In this document: positions 26,067-34,070 of the stretch, one piece after another
Layout of the letters: each line of letters begins with the position of its first letter
Numbering within the stretch: the stretch's first letter is position 1
Assembly: GCF_001424425.1 (NCBI RefSeq)
Contig: NZ_LMPT01000019.1
Location: forward strand, 204,508 to 268,507
Direction: 5' to 3'
Origin: Acidovorax sp. Leaf191
GTDB taxonomy: Bacteria; Pseudomonadota; Gammaproteobacteria; Burkholderiales; Burkholderiaceae_C
Length of the DNA: 64,000 bases
Translations under genes and position numbers: made by a program
The notes under the pieces: generated by a model
Seen by the model: the letters and a program-made list of their open reading frames with translations, nothing else
Told to the model about the DNA's origin: nothing
The model's database searches: none

Positions 26067-27569
26067 GTGCCACGCCCCGCTGACACGACGCCCGCGCGCC
26101 AGCGCCCCGCCCTGCGCGAGCGCATCGGGCGGCACGTGCTGCTGTCGCTGGTGCTGATCTGGGGCCTGGGCAGCACCGTGGTGCTGGGCGTGGGCAACCA
26201 TTTCGTGGCGGAGGCCTTCGACCGCGCGCTGCTGGACGACGCGCATGCACTGGCGGCGCACGTGCGCGGCGGCGACGCGGCACCCGGCACGGCGCCGCTG
26301 CAGCTGGACCTGACACAGCGCGAGGTCGGGCTGCTGCGGTTCGACCAGAGCGAGACCGTGTGGTTTGCGGTGTATGGCGACGGCGGCGCGCTGGTGGCGG
26401 GCGAGGCGGACCTGGCCCCCGACGGCGTTGCGCCCGGCAGCACGCACACCTTCTCGCCGCTGCGGCGCGACGGCCGGGAGCTGCGCCGGGTGAGCCTGCG
26501 CATCGACGGGCCGCAGCCCTTCACCGTGGTGATGGCGCAGACCACGGCGGAACGCACGCAGCTGCTGCGCCGGCTGCTGGTGTATTCGGGCCTGGCGCAG
26601 CTGTGGCTGCTGGTGGCGCTGGGCTCGTGGCTGCTGCGCGGCATCGAGCGCGACCTGCGGCCGCTGAGCGACCTGCAGGACGCCATGGACCGCCGCGACG
26701 CGGCCGACCTGCAGCCGCTGCCCCAGGCCCTGACGCAGGGCGCCGCCACCAGCGACGTCCAGCGCCTGGGCGAGGCGCTGGACGGCCTGCTGGCCCGCGT
26801 GCAGCAAAGCCTGCATGCGCAGCGCGAATTTGCCGGCAACGTGGCGCACGAGCTGCGCACGCCGCTGGCCGGCATCCGCACCCAGGCGGCGCACGCGCTG
26901 GCGCACAGTGACCCCGCCGTGTGGCGCAGTGAACTGGAAGGCATCGCGGCCGCCGAGCAGCGCGCGAGCCGCACCGTGGACCAACTGCTGGCCCTGGCCC
27001 GGGCGACCGAAGGCGGCATCGCGCTGGCGCTGCAGCCCCTGGCACTGAACACCGCCGTGCGTGAGGTCGTGCTGCGCTACCTGCCGCGCGCCGATGCGCT
27101 GGGCGTGGACCTGGGTGCCGAGGGGCTGGACCACGCCGTGGCAGTGCAAGCCAACCTGGCGCTGGTGGAGGGCATCCTGCACAACCTGCTCGACAACGCG
27201 CTGCGCTACGGCCGCGGCCAGCCGCCGCGCATCACCGTGTCGCTGCACCTACAGGCCGAGCACGCCGTGCTGTGCGTGGCCGACAACGGCCCCGGCGTGG
27301 GCCCCGACCTGGCCGGGCAGCTGCAGCAGCGCTGGGCGCAGGGCGACCCGGGCCTGCAACTGGGCCAGGGCGCGGGCCTGGGGCTGTCCATCGTGGCGCG
27401 TTATGCGCAGCTGATGGGCGGACGGCTGGAGCTGCGCGAAGCAGAACCCGGTGCGCAGGCCACGGGGCTGGCCGCCAGCGTGTGGCTGCCCCTGGCGGTG
27501 CGCGGCGCGCGGGACGGCGGCCCCGCGAACGACAGGACCGACGGAACCAGCGGCAACACGCACGCTTGA
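26067..27569 (+). CDS. tctE: Sensor histidine kinase TctE
   Basis: A 500-residue membrane sensor kinase. A first transmembrane helix (VLLSLVLIWGLGSTVVLGV) and a second (LAQLWLLVALGSWLL) flank a periplasmic sensor of about 130 residues. HisKA follows with H261 in FAGNVAHELRTPL, then HATPase_c with the N box LHNLLDNALRYG, DNGPGVGP and GAGLGLSIV. It phosphorylates TctD. The start is uncertain: GTG 26067 lies 4-5 bases after GGTGGAG and is chosen, while TTG 26028 and GTG 26046 lack a ribosome binding site. Confidence 0.85.
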   Translation: MPRPADTTPARQRPALRERIGRHVLLSLVLIWGLGSTVVLGVGNHFVAEAFDRALLDDAHALAAHVRGGDAAPGTAPLQLDLTQREVGLLRFDQSETVWFAVYGDGGALVAGEADLAPDGVAPGSTHTFSPLRRDGRELRRVSLRIDGPQPFTVVMAQTTAERTQLLRRLLVYSGLAQLWLLVALGSWLLRGIERDLRPLSDLQDAMDRRDAADLQPLPQALTQGAATSDVQRLGEALDGLLARVQQSLHAQREFAGNVAHELRTPLAGIRTQAAHALAHSDPAVWRSELEGIAAAEQRASRTVDQLLALARATEGGIALALQPLALNTAVREVVLRYLPRADALGVDLGAEGLDHAVAVQANLALVEGILHNLLDNALRYGRGQPPRITVSLHLQAEHAVLCVADNGPGVGPDLAGQLQQRWAQGDPGLQLGQGAGLGLSIVARYAQLMGGRLELREAEPGAQATGLAASVWLPLAVRGARDGGPANDRTDGTSGNTHA

Positions 27570-27657
27570 TGCAGGTCAAGGCAGCTGCGGGCAGCCCGGC
27601 CACAATGGGCCGGTGCCAAACCTCCTGAACCCGTCTTCCCGCTCCCCCACATCAACC

Positions 27658-28224
27658 GTGACCAGCATCACCGACCGCAGACTGCAGCGTGCCGCGCGCT
27701 GCGTGGCCGTGGTGGCCGCTGGGGTGGCACTGGCGGCCTGCGACAGGGTGGGTGGTGGCCTGGGCAGCCAGGCTGCCGTGCCTGCAGTTGCCAGCACGAC
27801 CGAGGCAGACTTCGACACGCTGGTGGCCGCCTGCACGCAGTCGCTGGCAGGCCGGGAGCGCACGGTGCAGCCCGACAACGAAGGTCAGTGGACGCAGACC
27901 GGCTACAGCCCCGCACAGGTGCAGCGCGAGGTCACGCGCACCGAGTCGCCCATCACGCCGTACGTGGGCAAGATCGTTGTCAAGGACAACGTGGCGCAGG
28001 CCAGCGCCGGGTCGCAGGCCCAGGCGGCGGCCATTACGCTGACGCCCGCGCACCTGCGCTCCAACCGCACCCACACCTTCGTCTACAGCTTCGATGGCCA
28101 GCGGTGGCGCTGGAACAACGGCGTGCGGCTGACCAAGACGCCGCCGCACAACGACGAGACCACGCCGTTGGCGCTGGCCGATGTGGCGGCGGACAAGGGC
28201 CTGGCGGGCTGCCTGCCGCGGTGA
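27658..28224 (+). CDS. Small predicted lipoprotein, unknown function
   Basis: About 188 residues. The N terminus has a signal peptide ending in a lipobox-like LAAC (VVAAGVALAACDRVGGG), so it is probably a lipoprotein with the cysteine as residue 1 of the mature form. The rest has no family I recognise. It contains a C-terminal segment, THTFVYSFDGQRWRWNNGVR, that looks like a beta-rich domain. It lies 88 bases after tctE on the same strand, possibly co-transcribed but with no obvious link to transport. The start is uncertain; GTG 27658 gives a compact signal peptide and GTG 27613 is an alternative. Confidence 0.6.
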   Translation: MTSITDRRLQRAARCVAVVAAGVALAACDRVGGGLGSQAAVPAVASTTEADFDTLVAACTQSLAGRERTVQPDNEGQWTQTGYSPAQVQREVTRTESPITPYVGKIVVKDNVAQASAGSQAQAAAITLTPAHLRSNRTHTFVYSFDGQRWRWNNGVRLTKTPPHNDETTPLALADVAADKGLAGCLPR

Positions 28225-28255
28225 TGCGCCAGCGGCGGGCGCCAGGCCATCGCTA

Positions 28256-28312
28256 TCATTTCAATAGCTGTCAGCGCTTGCCCATCAAGCGATAGAGACC
28301 ATTTTCATTCAG
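28256..28312 (+). repeat. Dispersed intergenic repeat, family A copy 3
   Basis: Sequence ATTTCAATAGCTGTCAGCGC, then TTGCCCATCAAGCGATAGAG and CCATTTTCATTCAG. It shares the AGCGCTT / AAGCG stem and flanks with the copies at 13941 and 48846. It lies between the lipoprotein gene and the convergent monooxygenase gene. Confidence 0.75.
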
Positions 28313-28439
28313 AACTAGCAGCCCCTGTGCTGCCAGGCGCGGGCTGGCTGCCCACTCCTTCACGGACCCCGGGGCGTCAATCACCCACCGGGGTGCCGAT
28401 CACTGGCCGGATCAAGCCCTGTCGCGGCTGCGGCCAGCG

Positions 28440-29876
28440 TCATGCAGGCACGGCGTCCTGAGCGCTGGGCACCGTCGACGCGGACGGGGCGTCGGGTGCA
28501 GCAGCCGCCCGCGCCGCCCCGTTGCGCCGTGCGGTGTACCGGTTCTCCGGCACCGGCAGGCTCAGATTGCCGCGCAGGGTCTCGGCAGCGTACTCGGTGC
28601 GCAGCAGCCCGCGCGCCTGCAGCACCGGCACGGCCAGCTCGACAAAGGCCTTGAGCGAGGTGTTGGGCAGCGCCTCGAAGAAGTTGAAGCCATCGGCCGC
28701 GCCGCCCTCGAACCAGCGCTGGATTTCATCGGCGACCTGCTCCGCCGTGCCGACGAAGGTGCGCTTGGGCCGGGCGTGCCACAGCGCCACCTCGCGCAGC
28801 GTCAGGCCGTGCTCGCGGGCGTGCTGCTTGATGCGGTCGCTCGCGCTTTGCTGGCTGTTGCGGCCCAGGTCGCCCAGGTCCGGGAAGGGTTCGTCCAGCG
28901 GGTACTGCGTGAAGTCGTGGTCGCTGAACGGACGCGCCAGCGCGGCGATGGCGTTCTCGATGGGCACGAGCGCAGCCAGCTCTTCGTAACGCTGCTCCGC
29001 CTCCTGCTCCGTGCGGCCGACGATGGGCCGAAAGCCAGGCAGCAGAAACACCTCGTCGGGGTTGCGCCCCTCGGCCCGTACACGGGCCTTCACGTCCCGG
29101 TAGTAGGCCTGGGCGTCCTCGAACGTGTCGGCATGGAAGAAGATGGCGTCGGCCCGCTGCGCGGCAAAGGTCTTGCCGTCGTGCGAGGCGCCGGCCTGAA
29201 AGATCACGGGCTGCCCCTGGCGAGAGCGGGCGATGTTCAGCGGCCCTTCCACCGCAAAGAACTCGCCCTGGTGGTCCAGCTTGTGCAGCTTGCCTTCGTC
29301 GAAGAACTGGCCGGTGGCCTTGTCGTGCACCAGGGCGTCGTCCTCCCACGAGTCCCACAGGCCCTGCACCACATCCAGGTGCTCGCCCGCCAGGCGGTAG
29401 CGCACGTCGTGGGCGTAGTGCTCCTGGCGGCTGTAGTTGCGCGCGCTGCCGTCCAGCCACGACGTGACCACGTTCCAGCCCGCGCGCCCGCCGCTGATGT
29501 GGTCGAGCGAGGCGAACTGCCGCGCCACCGTGAAGGGCTCGCTGTAGCTGGCGGTGAGCGTGGCCACCAGGCCGATGTGCGAGGTGACGGCCGCCAGGGC
29601 CGACAGGATGGTGATGGGCTCGAAGCGGTTGAGGTAGTGCGGGCTGGAGCGCGGCGTGATGTGCACGCTGTCGGCCACGAACAGGAAGGTGAACCGCGCC
29701 TGCTCGGCCAGCTGCGCCTGGGCCTTGTAGAACGCGAAATTGGTGCTGGCGTCGGTCACCGCGTCCGGGTGGCGCCAGTCGCCCCAACCGGCACCCACGC
29801 CGTGCAGCACCAGGCCGAGTTGAAGGGTGCGCGGCGCGCGTGGCGCCGGCGTGGCGGGTGCGGAAGATGAGGTCAT
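28440..29876 (-). CDS. FMN-dependent monooxygenase, NtaA/SnaA/DszA family
   Basis: A 478-residue luciferase-like flavin monooxygenase of the NtaA/SnaA/SoxA/DszA group. Family features include [24 protein letters not shown], the core [18 protein letters not shown] and [20 protein letters not shown]. These enzymes take FMNH2 from a separate reductase and oxidise substrates such as nitrilotriacetate, dibenzothiophene sulfone or sulfonates. The neighbouring cysB gene, 84 bases upstream on the same strand, and the sulfonate genes further right suggest an organosulfur substrate here (inference). The reductase could be SsuE at 56114. ATG 29876 is chosen over an upstream TTG. Confidence 0.82.
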   Translation of the reverse strand: MTSSSAPATPAPRAPRTLQLGLVLHGVGAGWGDWRHPDAVTDASTNFAFYKAQAQLAEQARFTFLFVADSVHITPRSSPHYLNRFEPITILSALAAVTSHIGLVATLTASYSEPFTVARQFASLDHISGGRAGWNVVTSWLDGSARNYSRQEHYAHDVRYRLAGEHLDVVQGLWDSWEDDALVHDKATGQFFDEGKLHKLDHQGEFFAVEGPLNIARSRQGQPVIFQAGASHDGKTFAAQRADAIFFHADTFEDAQAYYRDVKARVRAEGRNPDEVFLLPGFRPIVGRTEQEAEQRYEELAALVPIENAIAALARPFSDHDFTQYPLDEPFPDLGDLGRNSQQSASDRIKQHAREHGLTLREVALWHARPKRTFVGTAEQVADEIQRWFEGGAADGFNFFEALPNTSLKAFVELAVPVLQARGLLRTEYAAETLRGNLSLPVPENRYTARRNGAARAAAAPDAPSASTVPSAQDAVPA

Positions 29877-29960
29877 GGTGGGGTCCCGAAACAAAGGCCC
29901 GAAGGCAGGTCACAAACCCCCCAGCGTAGAAACCTCGGCCCGCCGCGCCAACGAAGAAAT

Positions 29961-30962
29961 TCAGATATCGGTATGCCCCGGGGCCACCCCCGCCACATCC
30001 ACTGCCGCATCGCCCCCGCCCTGCCCCAACCCGTGCGCGCTTTGCTGCACCGCCTTCTCCACCGCGTCGCGGGTGAGCGTGGGCACGAAGCTTTCGATGA
30101 AGTGGTACGCATAGCCGCGCAGCCAGGCCCCGCGGCGCAGGCCCAGGCGCGTGAGGTTCACCTCGAACAGGTGGCCCGCGTCGATCAGGCGCAGGTGGCG
30201 GTCGCGCTCGGCATCCACGGCGATGGACGCGACGATGCCCACGCCCATGCCCAGCTCCACGTAGGTCTTGATCACGTCGGCGTCCATGGCGGTGAGCACG
30301 ATGTCGGGCGCGATGCCTTCGCGTGCAAAGGCCTCGTCGATGTGCGCGCGGCCGGTGTAGCCCAGCTCGTAGGTGATGATGGGGTGCTCCGCCAGCTGCT
30401 CCAGCGTCACGGGGCCCGCCAGGTCCAGCAGTGGGTGGCCCGGGGGCACGACGATGCTGTGCGTCCAGCGGTAGCAGGGCAGCGTGACCAGCCCGTCGTA
30501 GCTGGCCAGCGCCTCGGTGGCCACGCCGATGTCGGCCTCGCCGGACATCAGCATCTCGGCCACCTGGCGCGGCGAGCCCTGGTGCAGGTGCAGCGACACC
30601 TGCGGGAACATCGCCCGGAAGTCGCGCACCACCTGCGGCAGCGCGTAGCGCGCCTGCGAGTGGGTGGCCGCCACCGACAGGCGCCCCTGCGCGCTGGCGC
30701 TGAAGTCCTGGCCGGCGCGCTTCAAATTGTCGGCTTCGAGCAGCAGGCGCTCCACCGTGGGCAGCAGCGCCTCGCCCGGTGGGGTCAGGCCCGTGAGGCG
30801 CTTGCCGGCGCGCACGAAGATCTCCACACCCAGCTCTTCCTCCAGCTCGCGGATCTGGCGGCTGACGCCCGGCTGCGAGGTGTGCAGCATGTTGGCCACC
30901 TCGGTCAGGTTGAAGCCGCGCCGGACGGCTTCGCGCACGGAGCGCAGTTGTTGGAAGTTCAT
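29961..30962 (-). CDS. cysB: CysB-family LysR-type regulator
   Basis: A 333-residue LysR regulator of the CysB/Cbl group. The helix-turn-helix (NLTEVANMLHTSQPGVSRQI) starts near residue 18, and the effector domain has conserved family segments including THSQARYALPQVVRDFRAMF, ELGYTGRAHIDEAF and DADVIKTYVELGMGVGIVA. The THSQARY segment belongs to the ligand pocket for N-acetylserine, sulfate or thiosulfate in CysB/Cbl. It is expected to activate sulfate and organosulfur genes, many of which lie in this window. It is followed by the FMN monooxygenase and probably transcribed with it. Confidence 0.88.
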   Translation of the reverse strand: MNFQQLRSVREAVRRGFNLTEVANMLHTSQPGVSRQIRELEEELGVEIFVRAGKRLTGLTPPGEALLPTVERLLLEADNLKRAGQDFSASAQGRLSVAATHSQARYALPQVVRDFRAMFPQVSLHLHQGSPRQVAEMLMSGEADIGVATEALASYDGLVTLPCYRWTHSIVVPPGHPLLDLAGPVTLEQLAEHPIITYELGYTGRAHIDEAFAREGIAPDIVLTAMDADVIKTYVELGMGVGIVASIAVDAERDRHLRLIDAGHLFEVNLTRLGLRRGAWLRGYAYHFIESFVPTLTRDAVEKAVQQSAHGLGQGGGDAAVDVAGVAPGHTDI

Positions 30963-31270
30963 GGCTGGCTCCTGGCGGGAAGCGAGCGTGGCGCGTTAAG
31001 GGCGCGCACAGCCAGGCGATAGGTCGGGTGGGCGAAGAAGGTCACAGGCTGTATGTTGTAGTTCAAATAACCTGTCAATCTTAAAATAACGAATTTAAAA
31101 CGATAAACAATATATAGAGATAACTTTCCGCCCAAAATGTCTATGTGGGACTGGCTGCAGCGCGAGCAGGAGGCGAACGCAAGCGCCGCCCGAAGCGGCT
31201 CCCAAGGTGCCAACTCTTTTGGGGGAAGTGAATCGATGGCCGTTGGACGGCCGGGTACCTGGGCCCAGCC
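30963..31270. promoter_or_regulatory. AT-rich intergenic region upstream of cysB
   Basis: No gene is seen in these 308 bases between btuC (ending at 31271) and cysB. Positions about 31050-31130 are strikingly AT-rich compared with the surrounding DNA, with runs such as TAAAATAACGAATTTAAAAC and ATATATAG. This stretch probably contains the cysB promoter and possibly an autoregulatory CysB site. No clear dyad was found. Confidence 0.5.
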
Positions 31271-32278
31271 TTAGCGCACCGCGATGCGCCGCAGCCAGAG
31301 CATCACGAACACGGCGCCCAGCCCCGCGGTGACGACACCCACGGGCAGCTCCTGCGCGCCCAGCACCGTGCGGGCCAGCAGGTCGCTGCCCAGCAACAGC
31401 GTGGCGCCCAGCAAGGCGGCGCACGGCACGAACGCCGCATGCAGCGGGCCCACAAAGCGCCGCGCCACGTGCGGCACCATCAGCCCCACAAAGCCGATCA
31501 CCCCTGTCAGCGCCACGCAGCAGGCGGCCGCCACGGCAGCGACGAGAAAGACCTGCACCCGCAGCCGCTCGGGCGCCACGCCCACGCTGTGCGCGGTGTC
31601 GTCGCCCGCCAGCAGCGCGTCGAGCGCGCGGTGCCGCAGCGCCACGAAGGCCGCCACCACCAGCAGGCCCGCCAGTGCCAGCCACAGGTTGTCCCACCGC
31701 GCCAAGCCAAGGCCGCCCATGGACCAGAACACCACGGCATGCGCCGCACGCTGGTCGCCGGCAAACACCAGCGCGTGCGTCAGCGCGCCGAACAGGAAAG
31801 ACACCGACAACCCCGCTAGCACCGTCTGCGCCGGGCCCTGCCCCACCGCACGGCGCACCAGCAGCAGCACGGCCGCCGCGGCCACCATGGCCCCGGCGAA
31901 GGTGGCCAGCGGCAAGGTCCAGGCGCCCAGCGAATCACCCGCCCAGGCCAGCACTGCCACCGCACCCGCCGATGCGCCCGACGACAGCCCGAACAGAAAC
32001 GGGTCGGCCAGGTCGTTGCGGGTGACGGTCTGCAACAGGCTGCCCACCATGGCCAGCGTGGCGCCCACCAGCAGCGCCAGCAGCACGCGCGGCAGCCGCA
32101 GGTCGCGCACGATGGCCTGGGCCATGGCGTCGTCCGCGCCCCTACCCCCGGGGGGCGCCAGCGCAGCCAGGGCCTCGTGCCACGCGACCGGGGTGCTGCC
32201 CATCGTTAGCGACAGCAGGGCCAGCACCAGCAGCACGGCCCCGGCGGCCAGCGGCAGGGCCCAGCGCGGTAGCGTCAT
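31271..32278 (-). CDS. btuC: Cobalamin ABC transporter permease (FecCD family)
   Basis: A 335-residue permease of the BtuC/FecCD family with about ten hydrophobic helices. Diagnostic segments are LRLPRVLLALLVGATLAMVG (the LPR motif with the G-x-x-L-A-x-x-G stretch), DPFLFGLSSGASAGA, the cytoplasmic loop with GVAPERLRV, and FVGLMVPHVAR. The ATG overlaps the btuF stop codon. Assignment to vitamin B12 rather than siderophore uptake rests on the cobalamin riboswitch ahead of the operon. Confidence 0.85.
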   Translation of the reverse strand: MTLPRWALPLAAGAVLLVLALLSLTMGSTPVAWHEALAALAPPGGRGADDAMAQAIVRDLRLPRVLLALLVGATLAMVGSLLQTVTRNDLADPFLFGLSSGASAGAVAVLAWAGDSLGAWTLPLATFAGAMVAAAAVLLLVRRAVGQGPAQTVLAGLSVSFLFGALTHALVFAGDQRAAHAVVFWSMGGLGLARWDNLWLALAGLLVVAAFVALRHRALDALLAGDDTAHSVGVAPERLRVQVFLVAAVAAACCVALTGVIGFVGLMVPHVARRFVGPLHAAFVPCAALLGATLLLGSDLLARTVLGAQELPVGVVTAGLGAVFVMLWLRRIAVR

Positions 32279-33267
32279 GGCACGGCCCGCAGCGCGCGGG
32301 CAATCTTCTCGATGGCGCCGATGTTGGCCGGGCCGGGCGTGAGCTCGGCATAGCGCAGCGGGATGAAGCGGCCGTTGCGCACCGCGTCGGTGAGCCGCAT
32401 GGCCGGGTGCGACTGCAGCACCTGGCGCAGGTGGTCGGGGCCCTGGCCGTTCTGGTAGTCGAGCAGCACGATGAACTGCGGGTTGCTGGCCGCCACGGCC
32501 TCCCACGACGCGGTGCCCCAGCTCATGGGCAGGCCGTCCATCACGTTGCGGCCACCCGCGGCGTCGATCAGCGCCGTGGGCATGGCGGCGCGCCCGGCGG
32601 TGAAGGGCTTGTCCTCGCCCGAGTCGTAGACGAACACGCGCGGTACCGCCGGCAGCGCGGGCCGTGCCGCGGCCCGCACGCGCGCCTGCCACTGGGCCAC
32701 CAGCCGCTCGGCGGCATCGCGGCGGCCGAACACGGTGCCCAGGCGCAGCATGTCGCCGTAGAGCAGGTCCAGGGTGGCACGGGGCTTGTCGCGCAGCGTG
32801 TGCGAGCAGCTTTCGGTGAGCACCAGGGTCTTGATGCCGTGGCGCGCCAGCGTGGTGGGCGTGACCTCGCCCCCGGGCTGCATGCCGTAGTACCAGCCCG
32901 CCATGAAAAGGTCGGGCCGCGCGGCGAGCAGGTTCTCGAGCGTGGGGTACTTGGGCGCGAGCTCGGGCACGTCGCCCAGGGTCTCGCGCAGCGATGCATC
33001 GGACTTGTACCAGCCGGTGATGCCCGTCACGCCCACCAGTTGCGGGCGCAAGCCCAGGGCGAGCGCCATCTCGGTCATGTTGAGGTCGTGCACCACCAGG
33101 CGTTGCGGCGGGGCATCGAAGCGCAAGGTGTCGCCGCAGTTGGAGACGGTGACGGGAAAGCCCGAAGCACCAATACCAGCACCTGCAGGGCCTGCTGCAG
33201 CCACAGGGCCCGCAAAAGCCAGCAGCAGCGATGCGGACGACAACCAGGATTGCAGCACTGCCTTCAT
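32275..33267 (-). CDS. btuF: Cobalamin-binding periplasmic protein
   Basis: A 330-residue helical-backbone binding protein of the BtuF/FecB type. The signal peptide (SLLLAFAGPVAAAG) is followed by APPQRLVVHDLNMTEMALAL, the typical first lobe of this class, and SWEAVAASNPQFIVLLDYQN in the second lobe. It is expected to deliver cobalamin or a corrinoid to BtuCD. ATG 33267 overlaps the btuD stop by one base (TGATG); a GTG one codon upstream is the alternative. The length is greater than the ~270 residues of E. coli BtuF, nearer to siderophore-type proteins. Confidence 0.78.
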   Translation of the reverse strand: MKAVLQSWLSSASLLLAFAGPVAAAGPAGAGIGASGFPVTVSNCGDTLRFDAPPQRLVVHDLNMTEMALALGLRPQLVGVTGITGWYKSDASLRETLGDVPELAPKYPTLENLLAARPDLFMAGWYYGMQPGGEVTPTTLARHGIKTLVLTESCSHTLRDKPRATLDLLYGDMLRLGTVFGRRDAAERLVAQWQARVRAAARPALPAVPRVFVYDSGEDKPFTAGRAAMPTALIDAAGGRNVMDGLPMSWGTASWEAVAASNPQFIVLLDYQNGQGPDHLRQVLQSHPAMRLTDAVRNGRFIPLRYAELTPGPANIGAIEKIARALRAVP

Positions 33268-34061
33268 CACGCGGCCTCTCTTTCAAACGACCACAGCGTG
33301 CCGCCGTGCCGTGGGTGCCGGGTGTGCACCAGCTCCATGCCGAACACGCTGGCCACGCGCTGCGCGCTCAGCGCCTCGCGCGGGGGGCCGTCGGCCACCA
33401 GGCGGCCGGCCTGCAGCATCCACACCCGGTCGGCAAAGGATGGCACCAGCCCCAGTTCATGCAATGCCGCCACCACCGTGATGCCCAGGCCGCGCACCAG
33501 CGCCAGCAGGTCGGCGCGGGCCGCCAGGTCCAGGTGGTTGGTGGGTTCGTCCAGCAGCAGCAGCGTGGGCTCTTGCGCCAGCGCCCGCGCCAGGTGCGCG
33601 CGCTGGCGCTCGCCGCCCGACAAGGTGGAGAGCCTGCGCGCGGCCAGGGTGTCGATCCGGCAGGTGCGCAGCGCGGCGTCCACCACCCGCGCGTGTTCGG
33701 CGCGGGCCACGCGGTGCTGGTGCGGCAGCCGGCCGATGGCCACGTAGTCGCGCACCAGCAGGCCCAGGTCCACCGATTCGGACTGCGCCAGCACCGCCAC
33801 GTGGCGTGCGCGGTCCGGCGCGGGCCAGCCGGCCAGGTCGTGCCCCTGCACCCGCACCGTGCCCTGCGTGGCCGCGATGCGTGCGCACAGCATTTTCAGC
33901 AGCGTGCTTTTGCCCGCGCCGTTGGGCCCCACCAGGGCCACGCATTCACCACGGTGCACGGTGGCATCGATGGGCGTCAGCAGCTCGCGGCCGCCATCGG
34001 TGCAAAAGCCTGCGGCTTGCAGTTGCAGCACGGGGGTGGTCGTGGCCAGGGGTGGAGACAT
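33267..34061 (-). CDS. btuD: Cobalamin ABC transporter ATP-binding protein
   Basis: A 264-residue ATPase of the FecE/BtuD class. Walker A GPNGAGKST lies near residue 43, the signature LSGGERQRAHLARAL, and Walker B LLLLDEPTNHLD. It lies 9 bases after btuB and overlaps btuF, forming the order btuB-btuD-btuF-btuC. Confidence 0.88.
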   Translation of the reverse strand: MSPPLATTTPVLQLQAAGFCTDGGRELLTPIDATVHRGECVALVGPNGAGKSTLLKMLCARIAATQGTVRVQGHDLAGWPAPDRARHVAVLAQSESVDLGLLVRDYVAIGRLPHQHRVARAEHARVVDAALRTCRIDTLAARRLSTLSGGERQRAHLARALAQEPTLLLLDEPTNHLDLAARADLLALVRGLGITVVAALHELGLVPSFADRVWMLQAGRLVADGPPREALSAQRVASVFGMELVHTRHPRHGGTLWSFEREAA

Positions 34062-34070
34062 GCGGCGAGC

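Noticed and set aside
30959..31213. 84-codon minus-strand frame in the AT-rich region
   Set aside because: It spans a promoter-like AT-rich segment, has no ribosome site and no recognisable composition or domain.
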